Positions 1 through 9,944 of a stretch of DNA of 64,000 nucleotides are shown here, in pieces (position 1 is the first letter of the stretch; each line of letters starts with the position of its first letter). The stretch covers positions 44,312,036 to 44,376,035 of the forward strand of contig NC_030820.1 in NCBI RefSeq assembly GCF_001704415.2, written 5' to 3'. Source of the stretch: Capra hircus (lineage: Eukaryota; Chordata; Mammalia; Artiodactyla; Bovidae). A program made the position numbers and the translations under genes. The notes beneath the pieces are model-generated. The model was given only the letters and a program-made list of their open reading frames with translations, did no database searches and was not told where the DNA came from.

Positions 1-115
1 TGAGGCCTGTGCCACATTCTGAATTCCAGAATCACATGGCAGTAAATGTGTGCTGTTTTCATCCAATAAATTTGTGGTAATCTGTTACGGCAGCAATAGG
101 AAACTAATACATTCA
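1..115 (+). mobile_element. MaLR-type LTR, 3' end remnant
   Basis: The stretch at about 83-110 (gttacggcagcaataggaaa followed by ctaatac) matches the terminal part typical of MLT1/MST mammalian LTRs. Only the 3' end lies in the window, so subfamily cannot be assigned. Family recognition is from memory of the consensus, not from a search. Confidence 0.45.
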
Positions 116-215
116 CCCAATGTATGTTTTTTCATGTTGAGGTTTGATGGCAAAACATGGGCTGTTCATTTTGTCTTGATTGACAGACTGTCTTGGTTTT
201 CTCCCGTGATCACTG

Positions 216-428
216 GTTGTTGTTGTTTAGTTGCTCAGTTGTGTCCAGCTCTTTGCGACCCCATGGACTGTAGCCTGCCAGGCTCCTCTGTCCATGGGGA
301 TTCTCTGGGCAAGAATACTGGAGTGGGGTGCCATGCCCTCCTCCAGCGGATCCTCCCAACCCAGGGATCAAACCCATGTCTCCTGCATTGGCAGGCAGGT
401 TCTTTACTGCTGAGCCACTGGGAAAGCC
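216..428 (-). mobile_element. Bov-tA SINE, antisense
   Basis: Read on the minus strand this is a tRNA-Glu-like head (gcctttcccagtggctcag, then a B-box-like segment) followed by the BovB-derived Bov-A body. A perfect 9-bp target-site duplication, tgatcactg, flanks it at 207-215 and 429-437. Confidence 0.93.
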
Positions 429-437
429 TGATCACTG

Positions 438-1168
438 TTCACTACACAGTAAAGTTACTGAAAGTGTCTCTTCCTCTCTAAGTTCTCCAGATCTCTTCCT
501 GTCTCGTACTCCCCTTCCTAGTAGTCTCTGCACCATGCAGTGTGTCTACAGTGACATGTCTGCGAGCTTTTAGAAGTTTTTGGTACTGCTTATTTTGAAT
601 TTTTAAGGTTATTTTTAATTGAGACTCCTTTTCAATGAGTGACTAGTGTGCAAAGACAAGAGTCAGAACTTAAATAAGACTTTGCCTTTTATAGGACTGC
701 ATTTCAGGAAGGAAGAAGGAACATAATCACTGGCTAATAGCTGGGAAACTTCCACTTCCCTCCCTTACCATGCTGACATTATGACCTTTGTTTAGATGTG
801 AGTACAGTCTCCTCCAAGAAGATGCCCTGGGGTCATGTGGGGTGACCCTGGGAGGTCGAGCAGGTGACACAGGGTGGAGGGTCAGAGGGCACACCCCAAA
901 GAGCATTGAGAACGTGAATTGAGAGGGAAGTTCAGTATCTTGCCAGAAAAGAAATACTAAGGGTCTCTACTTTTGTTGAAACATTGATATTTTTTCTCTA
1001 ATATCAATATGTAGTGTTGGGGAAATAAGATAATCCTACCAATGAAAGCCCTTTATGTACCAGTAGAGATGAGACAAGGAGTAATGTATTATAGAACAGT
1101 TAGCAAACTCACAGGTGCACAGGCCAGCACGAAGTGATGGCAGAGTCTGGACAGAATTGCAGACATTT
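438..1168. other. Unique sequence, no gene seen
   Basis: There is no long open frame, no recognised repeat and no RNA gene. The only open frames here run out of the preceding SINE. Confidence 0.5.
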
Positions 1169-1180
1169 ACATGGTAAAGT

Positions 1181-1374
1181 GGGCTTCTCTGGTGGCTCAG
1201 CTGGTAAAGAATCTGCCTGCAACATGGGAGACCTGGGTTCAATCCCTGGGTTGGGAAGATCCCCTAAAGAAGGGAACAGCCAACCCACCCCAGTATTCTG
1301 GCCTGGAGAATCCCAAGGACTGTATAGTCCATCGGATAGCAAAGAGTCAGACACAACTGAGTGACTTTCACTTC
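1181..1374 (+). mobile_element. Bov-tA SINE
   Basis: This is a complete head-plus-body structure: an A-box-like tggctcagctgg at 1193-1204, a B-box-like ggttcaatcc at 1236-1245, then the Bov-A body ending in gagtcagacacaactgag. A perfect 12-bp target-site duplication, acatggtaaagt, sits at 1169-1180 and 1375-1386. The RNA polymerase III boxes come from the ancestral tRNA-Glu; this is not a functional tRNA gene. Confidence 0.96.
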
Positions 1375-1386
1375 ACATGGTAAAGT

Positions 1387-1665
1387 AGAAGAAAAAACAA
1401 CTAAAGCTCCTCTTATCTCCCTGAGTGATTAAAGGACAGTTCTTGTGACGGTTTCCCTCAGAGAGCCCCGAGTTCAATCCAGAGTCCGGGCTACAGTTCC
1501 AAAGGGCAAACCACCTCACATTATAAAACCAGAAAGTTGTCCTCTTATTTGTCTATGACTTTCTCAAGGAGCTGTGCTAAATGGGGAGAGACACCCGCCC
1601 CAAAGACAATGGCATTCTTTACACATACTCAGTCGTGCTGCTCTGTGGTGAAGAATGGAATTATT
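1387..1665. other. Unique sequence
   Basis: This is a gap between a SINE and a BovB fragment. I see no gene or repeat in it. Confidence 0.4.
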
Positions 1666-2322
1666 CGTTGTCGTTGTTCATTCACTAAATTGTGTCTGGC
1701 TCTTTGCAACCCCATGAACTGCAGCACACCAGGCTCCTCTGTCCTTCACTATCTCCCAGAGTTTGCACAAATTCATGTCCACTGAGTCTGTCTATGAGCT
1801 ATGTAAGCATTCTCATCCTTTGCCGCCCTCGTCTCCTGCCATCAATCTTTCCCAGCATCAGGGTCTTTTCCAGTGAGTCAGCTCTTTGCATCAGGTGGAC
1901 AAAGTATTAGAACTTTAGCTTCAGTCCTTCCAATACAGGGTTGACTCCCTTTAGGATTGACTGACTTGATCTCTGTGCTGTCCAAGAGACTCTTAAGAGT
2001 CTTCTCCATCACCACAGTTCAAAAGCATCAATTCTTCAGTGTTCAGCCCTCTTTATGGTCCTACTCTCGCATCCATACATGACTACTGGAAAAACCATAG
2101 CTTTGGCTATACAGATGTTTGTCGGCAAAGTAATTTCTCTGCTTTTTAATCCACTCTCTAGGTTTGTCATAGCTTTTATGCCAAGGAGTAAGTGTCTTTT
2201 AATTTCATGGCTACAGTCACCATCCATATTGATTTTGGAGCCCAAGAAATAAAATCTACCACTCTTTCCATTTTTTTCCCATCTATTTGCCATGAAGTGA
2301 TAGGACCAAATGCCAAGATCTT
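1666..2322 (-). mobile_element. BovB LINE, 3' part, antisense and old
   Basis: The minus strand encodes the C-terminal region after the reverse transcriptase, with a residual open frame at 2036-2293. It contains recognisable segments such as GSKINMDGDCSHEIKRHLLL and MVFPVVMYGCES. The fragment is more diverged than the other BovB copies in the window and is 5'-truncated. No target-site duplication was recognised. Confidence 0.88.
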
Positions 2323-3017
2323 AGTTTTTGACTTACTCATTACTCCCTAAAAACCTGCCTTCCTCTTGCCAGATACATGCCATCATCCAGCTTCAATAAA
2401 TCTGATACTTGATTAAAAGGAACAACAATAGACCTGTGAGAGCTGAATGCTCCCTGTGTCCTTGAATTTCCTATCGACTTCTGAATAACTACCCTCTGAG
2501 TGGGATTTCCTTGGTGATTCTCCTATAAATTAGCCTATATTTCTCTTGAGAAGAGCTTTAGAGTCACCTCTATTTAATAGTAACCTGGGTTCAATTTTAA
2601 TTGAAGTGGTAATATTTGGTAATAAGGCTGTAAGTGGTAAATATTTGCTTATAGACTTTAGGCTGAATAATTAATTAGTAAAAGACTGCTATGTACTGAC
2701 ATTTATGTGACCAAACTAATATATCTGATCCAATGAAGTCAGTGAAAGCAATTTTTTCTAACCTAATTGTTAAAGATTTAAGATATCTACAAAACTGTTG
2801 TTTAAAAAAATCAGTGTGATTTTTCTTTAAAAATTTATTTCTATTTCAATGGCTTGAATAAAGATGTTCTTTTTGTTAATTAGTCCAAACAGCTATCCTA
2901 TTGAAACATAATAAAATAGAATTAGACAGATTCTGTATTTTATCCCTTTGTGGTACATTGTTTAAAAAAACTTAGGTTTTATTTATTCTTCCAGTAGATA
3001 AAGATTCTATGATTTGG
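2323..3017. other. AT-rich unique sequence
   Basis: From about 2600 the base composition becomes strongly AT-rich, with many TTTAAA and AATTA words. No open frame or repeat family is recognised. It could be a diverged L1 or a non-coding element. Confidence 0.4.
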
Positions 3018-3231
3018 AAGTCCAATTTTTTTAAGTTTTATGGGGAGTCAAATTTACATACCATAAAACTCACTCATTTTAACTGTGCTGTCCAGTGATT
3101 TTTAGTGAGTTTACAGGGTTGTGAAGCCGTCCTCACAGTGCAGTTTTAGACTCACTCATGTACCCCACTGCTCATTCCCACCCCCAACTCCATGCACCAG
3201 GAAACTACTTTCCTTTTAGAAATGTTTACGT
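3018..3231 (-). mobile_element. Old L1 (L1M-type) 3' UTR, left half
   Basis: The sequence aaatttacataccataaaac and its continuation match the antisense 3' UTR of older mammalian L1 families. The same element resumes at 4813, so a younger L1 was inserted into it. The broken edges, ctactttcc at the left and ctactgtct at the right, look like a decayed target-site duplication. Confidence 0.7.
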
Positions 3232-4812
3232 TTTTAAACATGGTAAGATACACATAACATAAACTTTACCATCTCATTATTCTTTTTATAAGTTTCAGGT
3301 GTCCAGTATTCTGGTTCTACATTTGTGCACACAGGAGTATCAGCAGCAGCACAGCTCTTATTGCTCTCCAGCCCATATGGTTCATACCCATTCACTTTTC
3401 CACTTTTCCTCCAATCCCCTCCCCATCTGGCAATCACTCGTCTGTCCTCTGTATCTCTGAATTTGTTTTATTTTGTTTGCTTTGGGTTTTTTTAGATTCC
3501 ACACATGAGTGAAATCATATGCTATTTGTCTTTCTTCATATGACTTACTTCACTAAGCATAATACCCTCATGGTTCACCCATGTTGTTGCAAATGGAAAG
3601 ATTTCATTATTTTCATGGCTGAGTAATATTCCATTACATATATATATATATATATATATAATATGTATATATATATGTATATCTGTTTTTGTGCCAGTAC
3701 CATATTGTTTTGATTAGTGTAGCTTTGTAGTATAGCTTGAAATCAGGGAGTGTGATACATATATATACATATATATACATTCACATTTTCTTTATCCATT
3801 CATCTGTTTTTAGACACTTAGAGTGTTTCAATGTCTTAGCTATGGTTAATAATTTTGTAGTGAGCCTTGGGGTGCATGTATCTTTTCAAATTGGTGTTTT
3901 TGTGTTCTTCAGATAAATGCTCAGAGTTGAATAGTTCTTAATTTTTTGAAAAATCTCCCTACTGTTTCTCATAGTGGCTGCACTGATTTACATTCCCTCC
4001 AATGGTATATGAGGGTTCCCTTTTCTCCAATCTCTGTTATCTGTGGGCTTTTCGATGACTGCCATTCTAACAGGTATGAGGTGATATTGTTTTGATTTGC
4101 ATTTCACAGATGACTAGGGTTTTTGAGCATTTTTTCACATACCTGTTGGCCATCTTTATGTCTTCGTTGGAAAAATGTCTAGTCAGGTCCTCTGCCCATT
4201 GTTTGTTTTATTGTTGTTGTTGAGTTGTTTGAGTTCTTTATACATTTTAGATATTATCCCTTTTGGTTATATGATTTGCAAATATCTTCTCTCATTCAGT
4301 AAGCAGTTTTTGCTTTGATGATGGTTTTTTTTTCAATGTGCAGAAGCTTTTTTTGTTTGATGCAGTACCATTTGTTAATTTTTGCTTTTGTTGTGTGGAG
4401 CCAGAGCCCCCAAAACATTGGTGTAACCAATGTCAGTGTGGTTACCCCCTCATGTTTTTGTCTGGTAATTTTGTGGTTTCAGGTCTTATATTCAGACCTT
4501 TAATCCATTTTGAGTTAATTGTGTGTGGTGTATGGTAGTGGTCTAGTTGCATTCTTTCATAGGCAGCTTTTGATTTTTCCCAATACTGTTTATTGAAGAG
4601 ATTGTCTTGTCTTCACAGTATGTTCTTTGCTCCTTTGTCGTAAGTTAATTGTCTAAACATGTGTGGATTTATTTTCAGACTCTCAATTCTGATCCATTGT
4701 TCTGTATGCCTGTTTTTGTTCCAGTACCATGTTTTTTTTTATTAATGTAGCTTTGTAGTATAGCTTGAAATCAATAAGTGTAATACTTCCAGCTTTGTTC
4801 TTGGGAGTCTAC
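3232..4812 (-). mobile_element. L1 LINE, 5'-truncated, antisense, inserted in an older L1
   Basis: Antisense L1 3' UTR and ORF2 C-terminal sequence: ggctgagtaatattccatt at about 3619-3637, the gatttgcattt segment, then upstream ORF2 blocks. It is interrupted by a TA repeat and a displaced 75-bp L1 segment at 3638-3780. No usable ORF2 frame remains. The element is nested within an L1M copy. Confidence 0.85.
3638..3685. repeat. (TA)n microsatellite
   Basis: This is a run of alternating TA with a few TG interruptions. It lies inside the antisense L1, where the family has a short TATATA stretch. A second, shorter TA/ACAT run follows at about 3757-3780. Confidence 0.9.
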
Positions 4813-4976
4813 TGTCTCTATTGATTTTCCCTTTCTTGGATATTTCCTATAAAGAGAATTATATACTATGTGGTTTTTTGTGTCTGGATTTTTTTCCTTA
4901 CATAATGTTTTTAAGGTTCATCCAAGTTGTAGCATGTATATGTATTTCATTTTTTATTGCTGAATTGTATTTCACT
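4813..4976 (-). mobile_element. Old L1 (L1M-type), middle part
   Basis: This continues the element left at 3231. Words such as tttttttgtgtctgg and aaggttcatccaagttgtag are typical of the antisense 3' region of old L1. It is broken at 4977 by a Bov-tA SINE and resumes at about 5191. Confidence 0.7.
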
Positions 4977-5190
4977 GGACTTTCCTGGTGACTCAGTGGT
5001 AAAGAATCCACCTGTCAATACAGGAGATGTGGGTTTGATCCCTGGGTCGGGAAGATCCCTTGGAGAAAGAAATGGCAACCCACTCCAGTATTCTTGCCTG
5101 GGCAATCCCATGGACAGAGGAGCCTGGAGGGCTACAGCCCACAGGGCAGCAGAAGAATCTGATGCAACTCAGCAACTAAACAACAACAAA
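4977..5190 (+). mobile_element. Bov-tA SINE inside the old L1
   Basis: The head ggactttcctggtgactcag is followed by a B-box-like gggtttgatccc and a Bov-A body, ending in cagcaactaaacaacaac. It splits the L1M copy. The flanks tgtatttcact and tgtttcatta suggest an imperfect target-site duplication. Confidence 0.92.
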
Positions 5191-5270
5191 ATGTTTCATT
5201 ATATGAATATTTGCTCATTTCGTTTATCCAGTCACCAGTTTATCCATCACCACTGATGTACATTTGGTTA
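5191..5270 (-). mobile_element. Old L1 (L1M-type), right end
   Basis: The segment from ttatatgaatatttgctc to the tttatccagtcacc block continues the L1M copy beyond the SINE. Homology fades by about 5270. Confidence 0.55.
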
Positions 5271-5545
5271 TAAGTCTTATCAGAAAAGGGAGGAAGACCG
5301 CTGTGGTGGTGAGGCAGGCTCAGTGGAGCATGAGGGCATGGGACACTTAAATACCCAGGCATAAGTCCACCTCAGCTCCTGTGCAAAAGAATACATAGGT
5401 CAATTGTGCATTTATCAAGCACTGTAATGTAATATCAGCCAAGTGAAAGTGTGCTTTTGCTTTTGAGTCATCACAGCTGTGCAACTTCAAGAGAAAAGAT
5501 GCTCTTTAAGCACAGACACTAGCATCTCAGGAGTTTCCTCAAGTA
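5271..5545. other. Unique sequence
   Basis: I see no gene, RNA or repeat here. Confidence 0.4.
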
Positions 5546-5560
5546 AAGATGCAAAGATTT

Positions 5561-5642
5561 CCAATTTTTTAAGGAATCTCTACCAATACAATACACTATT
5601 ATAAAGTAATTAACCTCCAATTAAAATAAATAAATTTATATT
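5561..5642 (+). mobile_element. Very short 5'-truncated ruminant L1 end
   Basis: The segment with attaacctccaattaaaa and an AAATAAA-type tail is the extreme 3' end of the ruminant L1 (L1-BT type). It is bounded by a perfect 15-bp target-site duplication, aagatgcaaagattt, at 5546-5560 and 5643-5657. The total insert is 82 bp. Confidence 0.8.
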
Positions 5643-5849
5643 AAGATGCAAAGATTTGGGCTTGTTTCCATCAGTCTCCAAGTGCACGCAGTCAGCCATC
5701 TATCCCAGTGTCCTTGAATTCCTCATGCCCTAATCAGTTCTACAGTATCAGCAGCTGAGTGTCCCAAAGTCAGGCCATCAAGGGACAGTCCACTTTGGGC
5801 AAAACCCAGGCACCATTTTGTGAGCTGTTCTGTCTCTGCACATCAGGGG

Positions 5850-6745
5850 TTACCGAGTTCATACCTACGATGCTGTGACACAAGAAGACAAACGTACTCT
5901 GTCCCAGAGCTCCACAAACCTCTGTGATTGCCTCAGTGGAAAGAGCCGTGAGAGCATCTTTGGTTACATTTGCTTTTGTGCTTTTTGTGCCCAGGTGCTG
6001 AAATGGCTCGGTAGTGGTGAAGGTGAGAGAAGCATCCTGTTCTCTGTAAGAAGCCCCTGTGTTTGTGCTGAGGTGACTTCTGGGAGCACTGAAGGTTGGG
6101 GACAGTCTCCAGGGGGAAGCAGCCTGTGATTAGAGGACTGGAGCTCTTCCCGCTCCCAGCCTTGGGGGAGGGGAAGAGGGCTGGAGAGTAAGTGAACCAC
6201 CAGTGGCCAACAATCCACCCAATCATACCTACATAATGGAACCTCCACAGAAACCCTCAAGAAAGGGGCCCAAAGAACTTCTGGGTTGGTGAACACATCC
6301 ACCCTGGAAGGGTGACCTATTCCAACTCCTTGGAGACAGAAAACCTTGCACTTGGGACCCTCTGGACCTTGCCCTATGTACCTGTTAATCTGGCCCTTCA
6401 TCTGGACCCTTATCACATCCTTTATAGTAAACTGGTACATATGTTTCCTTCAATTCTGTGCACTGTTGTAGCAAATTCCAGAGCCTGAGAAGGGGGTTGT
6501 AGAAATATCCAGATTACAACCAGTCGCTCAGAAGCCCAGGGGACAACCCTGTAGTGGATAAGACATCTGAAGTGGGGGATTATGCAGAACTGGCCCTTCA
6601 CCTGCTCGATCATTACTGCATCCGTGTACTTAGTGCCATAATCAAATTGAATAGTAGATGCCTGGCTGGTATCTGGGCAATTGGTGAATTAGCTGGTGTA
6701 AGGAAAAAAAGAAAAAAGACACATTTGGTGTCAGAAGTCTTCTGT
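5850..6745 (+). mobile_element. Solo or residual LTR of an endogenous retrovirus, class unresolved
   Basis: Several blocks look like a mammalian ERV LTR: ccacccaatcatacctacat at about 6216, cttctgggttggtgaacaca at about 6279, a degenerate polyadenylation-like tagtaaactggtac at about 6425, and acacatttggtgtcagaagt at the right edge. The plus-strand frame at 5875-6129 and the minus-strand frame at 5964-6440 are not retroviral genes. Subfamily and left edge are uncertain. Confidence 0.5.
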
Positions 6746-7019
6746 GAGGAAAGGGAACTAGAGTTCTCTGCTTTAAAAAATCCCTTGATACCAGTTGCAT
6801 TTTTATGCTTTCTGCCAAATTTCCCTGCAGCCTCCAGGTTAAATAACCACATTTGGTCCAGTTTCCATATCCGTCAAGGTGGTTAGTTTCAACCAGCAGA
6901 CTGTGAATGGTTTAAGAAGATAATAAAATTTTGAAGGGCTACTGGTTGGCTAGAAAGTAGGCAAGAGCAGCCAGAACCTCAGAGCTGGTCCATTTTCTGA
7001 GGCTGAGAGAATCTGTCAA
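6746..7019. other. Unclassified sequence
   Basis: There is no open frame with recognisable content. It may include internal or flanking sequence of the preceding LTR. Confidence 0.3.
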
Positions 7020-7240
7020 GGCCTGGCTCCTTGGCTTGTGGACACTGTAGACAGCTCTTCCCTCTGTGCCTGTCCATGTCCAGATTGCCCATTTTTATAA
7101 GGACATCAGTCATGTTGGACTGAGGCCCATCGTAACAGCCTTGTTTTCATTAATTACTTCTGTAGTGATCTTACCTACAAATAAAGTCCATCCGAGATAC
7201 TGAACCTAGGATGTAAGCCTATGGATTGGGCAGGAGACAC
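7020..7240 (-). mobile_element. MaLR-type LTR fragment, antisense
   Basis: Segments such as tttttataaggacatcagtc at about 7092 and acctacaaataaagtcca at about 7172 are the reverse complement of blocks shared by MLT1/MST LTRs (tccttataaaa, and the segment further 5'). Confidence 0.45.
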
Positions 7241-7435
7241 AGTTTAACCCATAACACTAGCTCCATATGCAAAGTGTCAAATGGGTTGTATAATGCCTCA
7301 TCTGTTCCTGGTTCAGGGGAAGGGTGATGTGGAGAAGGGGTGGATGAAGACTTTGGGTCTTCTTTAGTGGAAGGTTGGCTTTGCCTGTCCATGAAACTTA
7401 CACAGTGGAGAATTCCTCAGCCTTGGAAAGGGGTT
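7241..7435. other. Unique sequence left of the minisatellite
   Basis: No gene is seen. Confidence 0.3.
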
Positions 7436-8095
7436 GTACACAGTGTGTACAGTGTGTGTGTATATAGTGTGTGTATAGTGTGTGACAGCATGTATATAGT
7501 ATGTGTGACAGCATGTGTATGTGTGACAACTTGTGTATAATGTCTGACAGCATGTGCATAGTGTCTGTGTATAGTGTGTGACAGTGTGTGTATGGTGTGT
7601 GTTTATAGTGTGTGACAGTGTGTGTATAGTGCATGTATAATGTGTGACAGCATGTGTATAGTGTGTGACAGTGTGTATATAGTGTGTGACAGCATGTGTA
7701 TAATGTGTGTGTGCAGTGTGTGACTATGTGTACAGCGTGTGTATAATGGTGTGTGGTGCAGGTGTGGTGTGACGTGTGTGTGTGTGTACAGCGTGTGTAT
7801 AATGTGTGTGTGCAGTGTGTGACTGTGTATACAGCGTGTGTATAATGTGTGACAGTGTGTGTATACTATATGACGGCATGTGTATTGTGTGTGACAGTGT
7901 GTATACAATGTGTGTTTAGTGTATGTGTCTATAGTGTGTATAGTGTGTGTACAGTGTGACAGCATGTGTATAGTGTGTGTGTATTGTGTGTGTGTATACA
8001 CACAATATATATATAGTATGTGTGACAGCATGTGCATGTGTGACAACTTGTGTATAATGTCTGACAGCATGTGCATAGTGTGTGTGTATAATGTA
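7436..8095 (+). repeat. TG-rich minisatellite, left block
   Basis: This is an imperfect array of about 20-22-bp units of the type gtgtgtgacagcatgtgtat, mixed with TGTA and TATAGTG words. It contains an 80-bp direct duplication (7494-7573 and 8011-8090, two mismatches) and a perfect short palindrome around 7989-8004. Open frames across it in both directions are by-products of the stop-poor repeat and are not genes. Confidence 0.93.
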
Positions 8096-8330
8096 TACAT
8101 ACATAATACACACACATTATACACACGCTGTCACACACTATACACAGTCACACATTATACACAGACACATTATACACATACTGTCACACTATACACACAC
8201 TATACACACTATAGATACATACACTAAACACACACTGTATACACACTGTCACACACTATACACATGCTGTCACACAGTATACACACACTGTCACACATTA
8301 TACACACACTGTACATACAGTCACACACTG
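8096..8330 (-). repeat. CA-rich block: inverted copy of the minisatellite
   Basis: Here the array changes strand: the plus strand becomes CA-rich. The reverse complement of 8165-8330 aligns without gaps to 7813-7978, with about 12 mismatches in 166 bp. The inverted arm ends exactly where the BovB element begins. Confidence 0.92.
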
Positions 8331-8454
8331 TGACCGCCCAAGGTAAGAGAAACCCAAGTAAGATGGTAGGTGTTCCAAGAGGGCATCAGAAGGCAGACAC
8401 ACTGAAACCATACTCACAGAAAACTAGTCAATCTAATCACACTAGGACACAGCC

Positions 8455-9842
8455 TTGTCAAACTCAATGAAACTAAGCCATGCCCGTGGGGTAACCCAAG
8501 ACGGGCAGGTCATGGTGGAGAGGTCTGACAGAATGTGGTCCACTGGAGAAGGGAATGGCAAACAACTTCAGTATTCTTGCCTTGAGAACCCCATGAACAG
8601 TATGAAAAGGCAAAATGATAGGATACTGAAAGAGGCACTCCCCAGGTCAGTAGGTGCCCAATATGCTACTGGAGATCAGTGGAGAAATAACTCCAGAAAG
8701 AATAAAAGGATGGAGCCAAAGCAAAAACAATACCCAGCTGTGGATGTGACTGGTGATAAAATCAAGGTCGGATGCTGTAAAGAGCAATATTGCATAGGAA
8801 CCTGGAATGTCAGGTCCATGAATCAAGGCAAATTGGAAGTGGTCAAACAAGAGATGGCAAGGGTGAACGTTGACATTCTAGGAATCAGCGAACTAAAATG
8901 GACTGGAATGGGTGAATTGAACTCAGATGACCATTATATCTACTACTGCGGGCAGGAATCTCTCAGAAGAAATGGAGTAGCCATCATGGTCAACGAAAGA
9001 GTCCAAAATGCAGTACTTGGATGCAATCTCAAAAACAACAGAATGATCTCTGTTCGTCTCCAAGGCAAACCATTCAATATTATGGTAATCCAAGTCTATG
9101 CCCCAACCAGTAATGCTGAAGAAGCTGAAGTTGAATGGATCTATGAAGACCTACAAGCCCTTTTAGAACTAACACCCCCAAAAGATGTCCTTTTCATTAT
9201 AGGGGACTGGAATGCAAAAGTAGGAAGTCAAGAAACACCTGGAGTAACAGGCAAATTTGGCCTTGGAATGCGGAATGAAGCAGGGCAAAGACTAATAGAG
9301 TTTTGCCAAGAAAATGCACTGGTCATAGCAAACACCCTCTTCCAACAACACAAGAGAAGACTCTACACATGGACATCACCAGATGGTCAACACTGAAATC
9401 AGACTGATTATAATCTTTGCGGCCAAAGATGGAGAAGCTCTATACAGTCAACAAAAACAAGACCAGGAACTGAGTGTGGCTCAGATCATGAACTCCTTAT
9501 TACCAAATTCAGACTCAAATTGAAGAAAGTAGGGAAAACGACTAGACCATTCAGGTATGACCTAAATCAAATCCCTTATGGTTATACAGTGGAAGTGAGA
9601 AATAGATTTAAGGGCCTAGATCTGATAGATAGAGTGCCTGATGAACTATGGAATGAGGTTCGTGACATTGTACAGGAGACAGGGATCAAGACCATCCCCA
9701 TGGAAAAGAAATGCAAAAAAGCAAAATGGCTGTCTGAGGAGGCCTTACAAATAGCTGTGAAGAGAAGAGAAGCGAAAAGCAAAGGAGAAAAGGAAAGATA
9801 TAACCATCTGAATGCAGAGTTCCAAAGAATAGCAAGAAGAGA
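8455..9842 (+). pseudogene. BovB ORF, endonuclease half, with internal stop
   Basis: This is the apurinic-type endonuclease that nicks genomic DNA to start target-primed reverse transcription. In the 313-residue open part, IGTWNVRSM lies near residues 114-122 (metal-site Asn), GISELKW near 143-149 (Glu), QVYAPT near 213-218 and GDWNAKVG near 250-257 (Asp and Asn). The final SDH motif is encoded after the TGA at 9394-9396, in the same frame, so a translated product would lack a catalytic residue. The stop looks like a CGA-to-TGA change, as expected of CpG decay. The frame then runs to a deletion near 9842, through a basic linker rich in Lys and Arg. The true start is uncertain; the leader upstream of residue 90 resembles non-coding BovB 5' sequence. 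Confidence 0.9.
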
Positions 9843-9944
9843 TCTTCAGTGATCAATGCAAAGAAATAGAGGAAAACAACAGAATGGGAAAGACTAGAGA
9901 TCTCTTCAAGAAAATTAGAGACCAAGGTAACATTTCATGCAAAG

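Noticed and set aside
1193..1245. tRNA-like A and B boxes in SINE heads
   Set aside because: They belong to tRNA-Glu-derived Bov-tA SINEs and lack a full cloverleaf and anticodon context. No independent tRNA gene was found.
5875..6440. Frames of 84-158 codons within the LTR-like region
   Set aside because: They do not match retroviral genes; LTRs are non-coding and the frames conflict on the two strands.
7398..8333. Open frames of 65-173 codons on both strands rich in His, Thr, Tyr or Cys, Val
   Set aside because: They are translations of the TG/CA minisatellite, which rarely contains stops. Frames on opposite strands are equally open.
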